The notes: generated from the sequence alone by a model not told the origin. DNA of 64,000 nt from Dehalococcoidia bacterium (GCA_009379925.1 WHSU01000005.1:1-64000); one strand, 5' to 3'. Shown: positions 9,274-18,591, counted from the first letter of the stretch. Translations and numbers: made by a program.

Positions 9274-9356
9274 GGGAGGCACACTCTCCGTTTCTTGGAC
9301 CTGCTTTGACCATCCTTCCCGGGGGCCGGGAATCGCCCGCTGGAACCGCGTCTCGT

Positions 9357-9373
9357 TTCCCGATATACGGGAA
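9357..9373. promoter_or_regulatory. palindromic operator between binding-protein and IclR genes
   Basis: A perfect 6+5+6 inverted repeat, TTCCCG-ATATA-CGGGAA, lies in the 186-bp divergent gap. Length and position suit a dimeric IclR-family regulator. The central ATATA could overlap a -10 box for the minus-strand binding-protein gene (TATATC on that strand). The link to the neighbouring IclR protein is inferred from position only. Confidence 0.6.
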
Positions 9374-9459
9374 GTGATTCACGGTTTCCGGCACTCTATT
9401 CGTGTTGTAATGAGCGCGTCAAGATGCACGACCGTCGAGGCTGGGGTAGGGGGACATCG

Positions 9460-10266
9460 ATGACGACGCAGCGGGACGCCGGCATCGAGCGCGTGTCGAC
9501 GCTGGCGAAGGCGGACGCGATCTCGTGCTACCTGGGCAACGCGGGCCCGGCGAGCCTGTCCCAGATCGCCCGTGCCCTGTCACTGTCCACGTCCAGTACG
9601 CACCGGCTACTCGGCGGGCTGCTCAAGCAGCGGAACGTGCGGCAATTGCCGGACCGCCGCTATGCGCTCTCAGTCTCGATGTGGGAAATCGGCGTCCAGG
9701 CGCTCGGGCACGTGCATCCGAACCTGCTGGAGCTGGCGAGCCACGCTACCCAGATGATCGCTGCGGAGGTCGGTGAAGCCGCCACCCTGTCCGTGCCCCT
9801 GGGCGTGGAGACGTTGTTTATCGGGCGCACCACGGTCCCGCGCCCGGTCCCTCTGTACTCACCGACCGCCGAATGCCGCCCCGCCTACTGCGCCGCGGCG
9901 GGGAAGGCGATGCTCGCCTTCCAGGGAGAAGCGGCATTCGAAGCCGTGTGTGAACACGGACTGGGGGCATTCACGGAGAGCACGATCACGCGCCCGTCGA
10001 TGCTGCGCGGAGAGCTGGCGGCAGCGCGGACCGCTGCCGTGGCCCTCAACCGCGGGGAGATCCAGGCCGAGCGCTTCGGCGTGGGCGTACCGGTCCTGGG
10101 CGCAGACGGCCAGCCGGTCGCCGGCTTCGCCGTGTCGATCCCACGCGAACGATGGCGCGAGGAGGTGGTGGCTCGCGCCACGACGACCCTGCACGCGCAC
10201 GCCTCCCGGCTCTCGATGGCCCTCGGATACGGGGGCGCGGTCTTCCGGCAGGACCGGCTCGCGTAG
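9460..10266 (+). CDS. IclR family transcriptional regulator
   Basis: A 268-residue regulator with an N-terminal winged helix-turn-helix (SLSQIARALSLSTSSTHRLL at about 33-52) and a C-terminal effector-binding GAF-like domain (ATLSVPLGVETLFIGR; AAAGKAMLAF; GVPVLGADGQPVAGFAVSIP). IclR proteins sense small organic acids or aromatics. The start chosen is ATG 9460 behind GGTAGGGGGAC. An in-frame ATG at 9424 directly follows TGTTGTAAT and could be a leaderless start adding 12 residues. It is divergent from the Tat-lipoprotein binding-protein gene, so it probably controls that gene and itself through the palindrome at 9357. Confidence 0.92.
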   Translation: MTTQRDAGIERVSTLAKADAISCYLGNAGPASLSQIARALSLSTSSTHRLLGGLLKQRNVRQLPDRRYALSVSMWEIGVQALGHVHPNLLELASHATQMIAAEVGEAATLSVPLGVETLFIGRTTVPRPVPLYSPTAECRPAYCAAAGKAMLAFQGEAAFEAVCEHGLGAFTESTITRPSMLRGELAAARTAAVALNRGEIQAERFGVGVPVLGADGQPVAGFAVSIPRERWREEVVARATTTLHAHASRLSMALGYGGAVFRQDRLA

Positions 10267-10301
10267 CGTCGGGCGCAGCGCAGCTCGGGTGCTCCGTGCG
10301 C

Positions 10302-11153
10302 TCAGGCTTCCTGCCGGGCGATGAGGCGCCGGTAGATGTTGCTCACGTTCAGACCGTTGACCCGGTCCACCGAGGGGAAGAGTCGCTGGCCGATGGGGTA
10401 CGGGTCGACGTCGGGCGCGGGCTCCCGCAGCGCCTCCTCCTCGGTCAGGCCACGACGCACGAACTCCTCCACCGCCGCGATCCAACCCTCGAGGACCGCC
10501 GCCTGCTCCTTCAGGTAGCCATTGTCGCAGGGCTCGCCGTGGCCGGGCACGATCACGGCGGCATCGAGGGCGGCGATGCGCTGTAGCGCTTCCAGCCATT
10601 GCCAGGGGTCGGCCTCCTGGATGAACGTCTTCACTCGATGGAAGACGTTGTCGCCGGTGAAGACCACGCCCTCGCCGGGGAAGAAGACCGCCGTCTGCGG
10701 CGCGGTGTGACCGGGGACGTGCAGGCATCGCACTGTCTGTCCGCCCAGCTCGAGCGTCAGTTCGTCGTCGAACAGTCGCGTGGGCGGGTTCGGCGGGTAC
10801 TCGGGGTGGTTGAGGAGCCACACGCTGTCCGGATCCGTCTCCTTCATCGTCTCGACCCGCTCGACGCCCTGCATGCGCGGGATGGTCTCGAGGTAGCGCG
10901 CCTCCATGCCGCGCTGCCCGATCACCTCCACGCCCGGGAAGTAGGAATTCCCGAGGATGTGGTCGGCGTGGGGCTCGGTGTTCACGATGTGGCGGATGGG
11001 GCCGTGCTCCAGCAGCCGCTCCCGCCAGCGCACGGCGTCGATGGGCTGCTGCGGCGTATCGACCATCAGCAAACCGTCGTCCGTCACGAAGAACCCCGGG
11101 TTGCAGCCCCAGAAGTAGATCTCTGCGTGGATGCGCTCACTGATGCGACGCAT
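10302..11153 (-). CDS. MBL-fold metallo-hydrolase
   Basis: A 283-residue metallo-beta-lactamase-fold protein. The metal motif reads TEPHADH at residues 59-65, so Glu60 stands where HxHxDH has its first His. The other ligands are present: HVPGHTA (His), GDN (bridging Asp) and VPGHGEP (last His). Enzymes of this fold hydrolyse thioesters, lactones or similar bonds. The length of the open frame allows 81 more codons upstream, but the homologous part begins at ATG 11153. It converges with the iclR gene. The substrate is unknown and the Glu substitution could change metal content. Confidence 0.85.
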   Translation of the reverse strand: MRRISERIHAEIYFWGCNPGFFVTDDGLLMVDTPQQPIDAVRWRERLLEHGPIRHIVNTEPHADHILGNSYFPGVEVIGQRGMEARYLETIPRMQGVERVETMKETDPDSVWLLNHPEYPPNPPTRLFDDELTLELGGQTVRCLHVPGHTAPQTAVFFPGEGVVFTGDNVFHRVKTFIQEADPWQWLEALQRIAALDAAVIVPGHGEPCDNGYLKEQAAVLEGWIAAVEEFVRRGLTEEEALREPAPDVDPYPIGQRLFPSVDRVNGLNVSNIYRRLIARQEA

Positions 11154-11316
11154 GGCGCCCCCTCTCCCCGGCCCCACCGGCCGATGCGCGCCCGAGTGTA
11201 CGAGGTGGCCGCCATACCTGGTGCGTGATGCGGTCGGGCCAGGGCTGTACGCGCGCACCTCGACGGAGGGCGGGCTATGATGCTGGGGCGGGGCCCGACC
11301 GCGCGAAAGGGCGAGC

Positions 11317-11802
11317 ATGACCGCGTCAGGACGCTGGCTGGTCGCCATCGGCGGCATGACGCTGCTGGCGGTCGTGGCAAGCGTGGCTGTGGCCATCCTC
11401 GCCAGCGGCGAGCAGGAGTTCCCCGCCGGCAGCCCCGAGGAGGCCGTGCAGCATTACCTGCGCGCCGTCGCCGACCGCGACACCTCGACCGCCGTCTCCT
11501 TCCTCTCCGCCGACCTGACCGATGAGCGCTGCGACGACCAGCACCGCGACGCGCTGGGTCAGCGCCGCGACAACGACTTCCGAGCATCGCTGGACGAGAT
11601 TCTCGAGCGCGACCGCGTGACCGAGGTGCGCATCCGCATCACGGAGACGTACGGCGACCCGCCCTTCGACGGTGGCGAGTCCACCTGGGACTACATCTTC
11701 GAGCTGGAGCAGCAGGACGGCGAGTGGCGCTTCGTCGAGCTGCCGTGGCCGCTCTGGTGCCGGCCCCAGGACCTGCCGCGTACCCCGGCCGCGGCCGGCT
11801 AG
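11317..11802 (+). CDS. hypothetical membrane-anchored protein
   Basis: A 161-residue protein with one N-terminal membrane segment or uncleaved signal (about residues 7-29) and an exported domain containing EEAVQHYLRAVADRDTSTAV, the helix typical of NTF2/DUF4878-like small alpha+beta domains. Three cysteines (CDDQH near residue 70 and WCRP near the end) could pair. AAAGG precedes the ATG by 7 nt. It lies 10 bp before the DUF5671 gene on the same strand and is probably co-transcribed. Function unknown. Confidence 0.7.
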   Translation: MTASGRWLVAIGGMTLLAVVASVAVAILASGEQEFPAGSPEEAVQHYLRAVADRDTSTAVSFLSADLTDERCDDQHRDALGQRRDNDFRASLDEILERDRVTEVRIRITETYGDPPFDGGESTWDYIFELEQQDGEWRFVELPWPLWCRPQDLPRTPAAAG

Positions 11803-11812
11803 AGGCGCGCGC

Positions 11813-13633
11813 GTGTTCGGCGACATCGCCTTTGGCCTCGTCGGGCTGCTGTTCCCGCTGGTGGTGATCGGCGGCATCATCGCCGCCATCGCCGCGGCCC
11901 GTCGGGATGACGGCCCGGACGAGGTGGACGAACCCGGTATCGGGACCGTGCGGCGCGTCTTCCTGTACGGCATCGCGCTCGTCGCGCTGATCTTCGCCGG
12001 CGTCGGCCTGTCGCTGCTGATCGGCGGCGCGCTCGATGCCGTCGGCGGCGACACCGTGATCGGGGAGAGCGACACCGGCCTCGCCATCGGGCTCTCGTTC
12101 ACCCTCGTCGGTGTCACGGCGTGGCTGGTGATGGCGTTCCTCGCGCAGCGCACGGTCGAGGCGCACGCCGGCGAGCAGCGGGCGCAGGCGCGCCGCCTCT
12201 GCCTGGCGCTCGCGCGCGGGATCGCGCTGGTCATCGTGATGGTGAACGCGGTGCAGGCGGGGCGCTTCCTGACCGGCGTCGGCGAGTTCGAGGGTGGCAA
12301 CTGGGGCTGGCTGCTGGTGTGGGCGGGCATATGGGTGGTGCACCACCGCCTGGTCGCCGCCGAGCCGGCGCCGAGCGCAGCGACGCGGCTGATCGACCGC
12401 CTCTACCTGTACTTCGCCTCCGTCGCGGGTCTCTGGACGCTGCTCGGCGGAATGGTCGGGGTACTGGAGGCGCCGCTGTCCACGGCATACGACAACGCCT
12501 TCCGCGACAGCATCATCGACGGCTCGTGGACCGAGGACGTGCGGACATCAGCCGTCGTCGCCGCCGTGGGTGGCGCCGTGTGGGGCTGGCACTGGCTCGG
12601 CCGCCTGGTCAGACGCGACGCCATCACCACGCTCTGGCGGGTGTACGTCTACCTGTTCGGCGTGCTGACGGGCGTCGCGCTCGTCCTCGGACCCGCCACG
12701 ACGATCCTGTACGACGTCCTGGAGTGGGCGCTCCGAGCGTCGGGCACGTCCGACGAAGCCGCCCACTTCGCCTCCGTACCGGACGCGACCGCCCTCCTGG
12801 TGGCCGGCCTCGCCACCTGGGCGTATCACCGCGTCGTACTCATCGAGGGGCAGGCGGGGCAGGCCGGCAGTGAGCCCCAGCGCGTCTATCGCTACGTGCT
12901 CGCCGCGGCGGGCCTGGTGGCGCTCGCGGCCGGACTCACTACGCTCTTCGCGCTGGTGCTCGAGGCGCTGGTGCGAGACGAGGATGGCCTCTTCCGGCAG
13001 GTGGACTGGTGGCGCAGCCCGCTTGCCCTCGGCCTGACGCTGCTCATCGTGGGCGGCCCCCTGTGGGCGAGGTACTGGGTCGGGGCGCAGCGGGCCACCG
13101 AGAGCGGTGGCGCCGAGGAACGCGAGTCGCTGTCCCGCCGGGTCTTCCTCTTCGGCATCTTCGGCGTGGCCGTGCTCGTCCTGCTGGTGAACCTCACCAT
13201 CGTGCTCTACCAGGTCTTCGAGGCCGTGCTCGACAGCACGCTGTCTTCCGCGGTCATCGAGGACACGCGCTGGAGCCTCGCGATGGTGCTGACCGCCGGC
13301 GCTGTCACCGTCTACTACTGGCTCGTCCTGCGCGAAGACCAGGCCGCGGCTCCCGAGGCGGCCGCCACCCCCGCCGCCCGACGCCGCGAGGTGGTGCTGA
13401 TCGCCTCGGGCGGCCTCGAGGACCTCGCCCGCGAGCTAGAGCGCGTCGAAGGGGTGCGCGTGCGACTCTGGCGCCGCCTCGATGCCCCGACCGGCACGCC
13501 GCCCCCCGCGCTCCGCGCCGAGGAACTCGATGCGCTGCGCGCGCAGGTGGCGACCGCCGACGCCGACCGCGTGGCGGTCATCGTCACGGACGGTCGGTAC
13601 GACGTGCTTCCGTACGCCATCGCGGATCGGTAG
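11813..13633 (+). CDS. DUF5671-type polytopic membrane protein
   Basis: A 606-residue integral membrane protein. A unit beginning with an RRVFLYGIALVAL-like stretch (also RRVFLFGIFGVAVL near residue 443, RLYLYFASVAGLW and RVYVYLFGVLTG) recurs about five times, each followed by further hydrophobic helices. That is the DUF5671 pattern. The last 90 residues are soluble, with a beta-alpha-beta look (VVLIASGGLEDLARELE; RVAVIVTDGRYDVLPYA). GTG 11813 was chosen because it falls just after the upstream stop codon; an earlier frame start lies inside that gene. Function unknown. Its small upstream neighbour may be a partner. Confidence 0.75.
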   Translation: MFGDIAFGLVGLLFPLVVIGGIIAAIAAARRDDGPDEVDEPGIGTVRRVFLYGIALVALIFAGVGLSLLIGGALDAVGGDTVIGESDTGLAIGLSFTLVGVTAWLVMAFLAQRTVEAHAGEQRAQARRLCLALARGIALVIVMVNAVQAGRFLTGVGEFEGGNWGWLLVWAGIWVVHHRLVAAEPAPSAATRLIDRLYLYFASVAGLWTLLGGMVGVLEAPLSTAYDNAFRDSIIDGSWTEDVRTSAVVAAVGGAVWGWHWLGRLVRRDAITTLWRVYVYLFGVLTGVALVLGPATTILYDVLEWALRASGTSDEAAHFASVPDATALLVAGLATWAYHRVVLIEGQAGQAGSEPQRVYRYVLAAAGLVALAAGLTTLFALVLEALVRDEDGLFRQVDWWRSPLALGLTLLIVGGPLWARYWVGAQRATESGGAEERESLSRRVFLFGIFGVAVLVLLVNLTIVLYQVFEAVLDSTLSSAVIEDTRWSLAMVLTAGAVTVYYWLVLREDQAAAPEAAATPAARRREVVLIASGGLEDLARELERVEGVRVRLWRRLDAPTGTPPPALRAEELDALRAQVATADADRVAVIVTDGRYDVLPYAIADR

Positions 13634-13654
13634 CCGCGGCCGTCACGACTCGGG

Positions 13655-15661
13655 CTACACCCGACGCATGACGTGCAGCAGGTACTCCTTCCGGTCCAGG
13701 GGGTTGTAGTCAGTGCGAGGGCGCGATGGGGTCGCGCCGCCGGCCGGTTCGTAGCGGTCGAATTCGACCTCCAGTACGCCCTCGCCGCGGGTCGCCGCGG
13801 GCACTTGCTGCTGCAACTCGTGCACACGCGCAGCCGGGATGTCCCCCTCCAGCACGCAGGAGACGCCGCGCAGTTCCGGGGTACGCGGGATCGCCTCCAC
13901 GCGCGCCAGCACCGGAAGCAGCGCGCCGAGCGTCTCGGCGGGCGCCTCCAGCCGGAAGCGGTGGATCGGCCGGCAAACGACGGTGCCCGCCTGCTGCAGC
14001 GCCGCCATCAGGACCAGCGGCGTGAGCTTGCGAAAGTCCGCCGCCGTGGTACCCGGCGCGCGGTAGCCACAATCCGTCACCGTGACCGTGTAGTCGGTGA
14101 CCTGCCAGCTGAAGAGTCCCTCTCGTAGCGTCTCGCGGACGTACTCGGTCATCTGCTCCACGAACGCGTCGACGGTCTTGTAGATGTAAACCGGCACGAG
14201 GCGGACGGCGACGTCCAGACGGACCGTGGTGCCCCAACCGGGCGCGGCCGGCTCGATGCGGAGCCCGAGGGTGGCCGGAAACGGGTTCGTGCTGGTCGGC
14301 GAGCTGGCTCCGGTCACGTTCGTGTGGGTCTTCGCGCGGAGGACCTCTCCCGCTTCGCCCGTGCCCGCCGGCCGCTCGACATGGATCGTCGTCGTCTCCC
14401 GGAACTCCACGTCGAGGCCGAAGTCGCTCGCCAGCGTCGCCTGGATGACCTCCTTCTGCACCTCGCCGTAGAGGGAGACGTATACCTCCTGGCGGGAATC
14501 ATCCTGCCGCAGGTTGATCAGCGGGTCCTGCTCGGCGAGCTGGGTCAGCGCCACGTGCAGCGCCCCCTTGTCCGCCGGGTCGCGAGGCGCGACGACCGTT
14601 TCCAGCGTCGGGGGCGCGAAGTGGTGGCCTTCCGTCGTGCGCGCTACGCCGATGGCGTCCCCGATCTGCACGTCGCCCAGGCCGGAGAGCATCCCGATCT
14701 CTCCAGCGACCACCGATGCGCGTGGGACCGCCGTACCGCGGTCGAACACGCGGATCGCCGTCACCCTCCCCTCGACACCTCGCCCGAACTGCAGTCGGTC
14801 GCGTGTCCGGAGAGTCCCCGCGAACATCCGGACATAGGCGACCTTCTCGCCGGCCGGGCCGCGTTCGACCTTGAACACGGTGCCCGACACCGGAGCGTCT
14901 CCATCACCCTGGGCCGCGGGCAAGAACTCCCTGATGCCGGCGGTCAACGAGTCCACGCCGGCGCCGGTGATCGCGGACCCGAAGTACACAGGATGCGCCA
15001 ACGCCTGGCCGGCCTTCGTTACCAGCGCGCGACGGAGCCGGCGGTACGACACCGCCGTCTCGTCGCGGACGTACGCGGCGAGCAGCGACTCGTCGCTGTC
15101 GGCCAGCACATCGAGCAGCCGGTCGAGGAACCCCGCGTCGCCGCCGTGGTACGGCACGAAGCCGGCGCCGCGCGTACCGGGGTCGCGCACCGCCCCCATC
15201 GAGACGGCTGCCGGGGTCAGCTTCTCGGCAATTCCGTCTAGCGTTCGCTCGTACTGCGCGCCGGCGCGGTCGAGCTTGTTGACGAAGATCAGGGTGGGAA
15301 TACCCAGCCGCTGCAACGTCCGCATCAAGACGCGGGTCTGCGACTGCACGCCCTCGACGGCGGAGACGACGAGCACCGCCCCGTCCAGCACGCTCAGCAC
15401 CCGCTCCACCTCCGCAATGAAGTCAGGGTGACCGGGCGTGTCGATCAGGTTGACGGTGACGTCATCAATAGCAAAGGAGACGACGGCGGACCTGATCGTG
15501 ATGCCGCGCTGTCGTTCCAGCTCCAAGGTGTCGGTCCGGGTGCTTCCGTCATCAACGCTACCTACCTCGTCGATGACACCGGCCGCGTACAGCAGCCGTT
15601 CGGTCAGGCTCGTCTTACCGGCATCTACGTGTGCCAGGATTCCCAGGTTCAGCGTCCGCAC
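13655..15661 (-). CDS. Tet(M)-like ribosomal protection GTPase
   Basis: A 668-residue translational GTPase of the Tet(M)/Tet(W)/OtrA branch of EF-G. These proteins free tetracycline from the ribosome. G1 is AHVDAGKTSL at residues 8-17, the G2 area is ERQRGITI, G3 is DTPGHPDF, G4 is NKLD and G5 is GSAITG. The EF-G domain II and IV-V regions follow, and the length matches the family (640-680). The start is GTG 15661, placing G1 where relatives have it; a TTG 30 nt upstream is possible. A 36-codon ORF with a strong ribosome binding site overlaps the start in another frame and may be a leader peptide. Real resistance or an antibiotic-independent role cannot be told from sequence. Confidence 0.88.
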   Translation of the reverse strand: MRTLNLGILAHVDAGKTSLTERLLYAAGVIDEVGSVDDGSTRTDTLELERQRGITIRSAVVSFAIDDVTVNLIDTPGHPDFIAEVERVLSVLDGAVLVVSAVEGVQSQTRVLMRTLQRLGIPTLIFVNKLDRAGAQYERTLDGIAEKLTPAAVSMGAVRDPGTRGAGFVPYHGGDAGFLDRLLDVLADSDESLLAAYVRDETAVSYRRLRRALVTKAGQALAHPVYFGSAITGAGVDSLTAGIREFLPAAQGDGDAPVSGTVFKVERGPAGEKVAYVRMFAGTLRTRDRLQFGRGVEGRVTAIRVFDRGTAVPRASVVAGEIGMLSGLGDVQIGDAIGVARTTEGHHFAPPTLETVVAPRDPADKGALHVALTQLAEQDPLINLRQDDSRQEVYVSLYGEVQKEVIQATLASDFGLDVEFRETTTIHVERPAGTGEAGEVLRAKTHTNVTGASSPTSTNPFPATLGLRIEPAAPGWGTTVRLDVAVRLVPVYIYKTVDAFVEQMTEYVRETLREGLFSWQVTDYTVTVTDCGYRAPGTTAADFRKLTPLVLMAALQQAGTVVCRPIHRFRLEAPAETLGALLPVLARVEAIPRTPELRGVSCVLEGDIPAARVHELQQQVPAATRGEGVLEVEFDRYEPAGGATPSRPRTDYNPLDRKEYLLHVMRRV

Positions 15662-15725
15662 AGCGCGCCAAGTCCTCTCGATAGGTGGCAAGCACCTGCT
15701 GAGTGGGCATTGACGCTGCGCTCAT
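15615..15725 (-). CDS. putative leader ORF overlapping the Tet(M)-like gene
   Basis: A 36-residue ORF starting at ATG 15725, behind GAGGGAGA at 5-nt spacing. This is a better ribosome binding site than the GTPase gene has. It ends 47 nt inside the GTPase gene in another frame. Translation of it could control ribosome access to the GTG at 15661, as leader peptides do for several tetracycline and macrolide genes. The peptide resembles nothing I know. Confidence 0.4.
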   Translation of the reverse strand: MSAASMPTQQVLATYREDLARCADAEPGNPGTRRCR

Positions 15726-15793
15726 GTCGCTCTCCCTCGGTGAATCTCGAAATTGCATTGGTAGTGAAGCAGGTAGCCCCCGCAAATGGCAAC

Positions 15794-15878
15794 GGCCCGC
15801 TGCCGGCCGCCCCGCGTCCGAGGCGCCCGCGAGGGAACCTCCCGCGCCCTTGAGGCGTACTAAGGGGAGAAGCGGGCC
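15794..15878. promoter_or_regulatory. nested inverted repeats upstream of the Tet(M)-like gene
   Basis: An 8-bp pair GGCCCGCT/AGCGGGCC closes a 69-nt interior that holds GGCGC/GCGCC and a small GAGG/CCTC hairpin. Read on the minus strand it lies about 70 nt before the leader ORF. Its TCTCCC segment is complementary to the leader's GGGAGA ribosome binding site. It may be a regulatory leader RNA, but strong stems arise easily at this G+C content. Confidence 0.35.
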
Positions 15879-15918
15879 TCGCATGGGGTGCGGGCGCGCG
15901 TGAGAGGTCTGACCGCTG

Positions 15919-18591
15919 ATGCGCCCGCGCCTCCCATCCTCCTGGCTGCCAGCCGCAGCCATCACCTTCCTCGCCCTCCTGGCCGCCTGCGACTCCGGCG
16001 AGACATCGACGCCGACCGCCGGTCCCACCTCGCTCGCGACCGCCACGCCGACGGCGACGACCTTCGCGCCGCCCGGCATCGAGTCACTCGACCTGCGCGA
16101 GGGGTGCCACTTGTTCGACGAGGGGCACATCCTGCCCGCAAGCGCCGGGGCGCCCGTGAGTGTCCGGCTACGGCCGTCGGCCTGCGGCGCGGACGCGCTG
16201 GCCGACATCGAAGCGGTCGGCGGGCGGCTGCTCGTGGAGTGGGAGGTCGTCGGCGTCGAAGGGGTAGCGGCGGCGCAGGGAGCGTTCGACCGCTCGGGCA
16301 GCGGCGAGTGGGTCGCGGAGGTCACGTTCCCCGCACCGGGCACGTGGCGCGCCCCGGAGGCGCTCGGCATCGGCCGCTTCATCGATGTGGGGTGGGCCGA
16401 CTATGCGCTCGCACCGCCGACCGACGGGCTGCCGCTGCCGGCCACACCGCAGCGGGTGGTGCTCCTCGACGCGGATGCCGCGTCCTCGGAGATGCGGTGG
16501 GCCGCGGAGCAGGGCGGCATCGGGTGGTTGGCGCGGCCGGAACGCGTCGTCTTCGTGCAGGCTCGCGAGGGCGGGCGGTGGCTGGTGACCGGCGACGTGG
16601 CCACTGACGAGGTGGAGCCGCTGTTCGAGGTCGGCCCGTTCGCAATCATCGCGCCGGCCCCGGACGGCCGCGCGGTCGCGGTGGGATGGGGCACGCCGAA
16701 CGGCGAGCGAGAGCTGCGTGTCGTGACCGCGACAGGCGACGTGACACAGGTCGACGACTCCTCGCTCAGTCACATCGCGCTAACCTGGTCGCCGGACTCG
16801 GGGACTCTCCTCGCCAGCGGGGAGAGCCTGTGGGTACTCGAGCCCAACGGGGCGGTACGCGGTGAACTCCCAATCACCGGCCCCGGCGCACCGATCGTGA
16901 CGTGGGCGCCCGACTCGTCTTTCGCGCTGCTGACCTCGTTCACGCAGCGCAGTGCGCGACTCGAACGGCTGGACCCTGAGACCGCCACGGTGGACCTCGT
17001 GGGCGAGTTCGCGATCCAGGGACTCAACGACGTGGCGATCTCACCCGACGTGAGCCAACTCGCGGTCGCGTGGCGCGAGGATGACACGCTGACCGTCTCG
17101 GTGGCTGCACTCGACGGCGTAGGCGAGCCTGCCGTGCGCGCTGGCGTCGTCCAGTCGTTCGATGAGACCGATCTGTGGAGCGCGGGACTGACGTGGAGCC
17201 CCGACGGCAGGTCGGTCGCTCTTACAACGACCCACTTCCCGGTGGGCAGTGGCGGGGAGGCGCGCTCAACAGTGCGTATCCTCGATCCCGCCTCCGGTGT
17301 TGCCCGGACCGTTGCGACCGCCGCTGACTTCTACTCGACGTATCGTCCCCTCGCGTGGACCGAGGGCGGCGGGCCGTTGTTGGCCGTGCGCTTCCCCTGC
17401 ACCGCGTGCGAGCCGGGCACCGCCTCGGTCGACGCGGTCGACATCGCCACCGGGGGCGTGATCGCGTCCTTCGAGGATTCCGGGTACTTGCGCGCGACCC
17501 TCGATGGCCGCGCACACCTGCTCTCGACGCCGGCGGGCATCGTCGTGACCGGTGGCCGCGATCCTGGAACGCTCGTTGCGCCCGGCGCCTTCGCGCTGTT
17601 CGCCCCGGCGCCCGTGTCACCTGTCAGCGGCCGCTACGCGCTCCTCGAGGGCTCGGCCAGCGGGCATCGGGTGATGGCGGCGCGGCCAGACGGCAGTGAG
17701 ATGGCGACGCTGGCGCGCTTCGGCCTCGACCAGGGCGTCACCGCGATGGTGGACGCGGACACGGTCATCACGCGCGGCGACGGCGAGTGGGTGCGTCGCG
17801 AACTCGCCTCCCGCGCATCGGAAGCGTACACGGCGTCGAGTGACGCGCCGGAGAAGACGGCCTTCGTCCTGTCGCCCTTGAAGCGCCTCGCGCTCGACCT
17901 CGACCCCGCCGGGTTCGCCGTGCTCGATGTCGACGCGCCCGAGGCGGCCCCCGTCCACGCGCACCGCGCCTACCCCACCTCGACAGCCGGGCTCCCGGCA
18001 TGGTCGCCCGACGAGACCCGTGTGGCGTTCGGCGCGGAGTCCGAGGTCGGCGTCGTCGACCTCCAGACAGGGGCGGCATCGACGTTCACGCTCGAGGACA
18101 TGGGCATCGAGGTGGAGGGCCTCGAACGGCTGTGGGCGCTGGAATGGACGGCGGACGGCGCCGCCATCGAGTTCGCAACGGCGAGCGCCCTCTGGCGTCT
18201 GGACCCGGCGACGGGCGACGCGAGGCGGGTGGCAGACGCCCCGCGTCCAGGCGGCTTCACGCAGGGCACGATCCTCGAGCGCTCACCGGACGGCGAGGTG
18301 CTGGTCGCCGCGACACGCTTCGGCGCCTTCGCCCTCGACGAGGACGGCGCGTGGCGCATGATCGCGCGCGGCGGCGCGCCCGTGGCCAGCGGTTCGCTCG
18401 CATGGTCACCCGACTCCTCGGCGGTGGCCTATTCCGCCATCGAGGCGCCGCACGACACGCCCCTCGGTATCTTCGTGGCGCCGGTGGACGGCAGCGGCGC
18501 GTACCGGCTGGTGCTACCGGGCGTCGGGCGGGTCCTTGGCTGGCTTCCCGACGGGCGAATCGCGTGGACCTCGACCTCGGGCGGCGTGTAG
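15919..18591 (+). CDS. beta-propeller (TolB/WD40-like) lipoprotein, function unknown
   Basis: An 890-residue exported lipoprotein: signal peptide with lipobox LLAAC (Cys24), then a Thr/Pro/Ser-rich linker. The remainder carries repeated blades with W(S/A)PD cores (TWSPDSG, TWAPDSS, TWSPDGR, AWSPDET, AWSPDSS), typical of TolB-like six- to eight-bladed propellers. These usually act as extracellular scaffolds. The ATG is 18 nt after a GTGAGAGG stretch. It is divergent from the Tet(M)-like gene. No catalytic signature was seen, and the partner is unknown. Confidence 0.75.
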   Translation: MRPRLPSSWLPAAAITFLALLAACDSGETSTPTAGPTSLATATPTATTFAPPGIESLDLREGCHLFDEGHILPASAGAPVSVRLRPSACGADALADIEAVGGRLLVEWEVVGVEGVAAAQGAFDRSGSGEWVAEVTFPAPGTWRAPEALGIGRFIDVGWADYALAPPTDGLPLPATPQRVVLLDADAASSEMRWAAEQGGIGWLARPERVVFVQAREGGRWLVTGDVATDEVEPLFEVGPFAIIAPAPDGRAVAVGWGTPNGERELRVVTATGDVTQVDDSSLSHIALTWSPDSGTLLASGESLWVLEPNGAVRGELPITGPGAPIVTWAPDSSFALLTSFTQRSARLERLDPETATVDLVGEFAIQGLNDVAISPDVSQLAVAWREDDTLTVSVAALDGVGEPAVRAGVVQSFDETDLWSAGLTWSPDGRSVALTTTHFPVGSGGEARSTVRILDPASGVARTVATAADFYSTYRPLAWTEGGGPLLAVRFPCTACEPGTASVDAVDIATGGVIASFEDSGYLRATLDGRAHLLSTPAGIVVTGGRDPGTLVAPGAFALFAPAPVSPVSGRYALLEGSASGHRVMAARPDGSEMATLARFGLDQGVTAMVDADTVITRGDGEWVRRELASRASEAYTASSDAPEKTAFVLSPLKRLALDLDPAGFAVLDVDAPEAAPVHAHRAYPTSTAGLPAWSPDETRVAFGAESEVGVVDLQTGAASTFTLEDMGIEVEGLERLWALEWTADGAAIEFATASALWRLDPATGDARRVADAPRPGGFTQGTILERSPDGEVLVAATRFGAFALDEDGAWRMIARGGAPVASGSLAWSPDSSAVAYSAIEAPHDTPLGIFVAPVDGSGAYRLVLPGVGRVLGWLPDGRIAWTSTSGGV

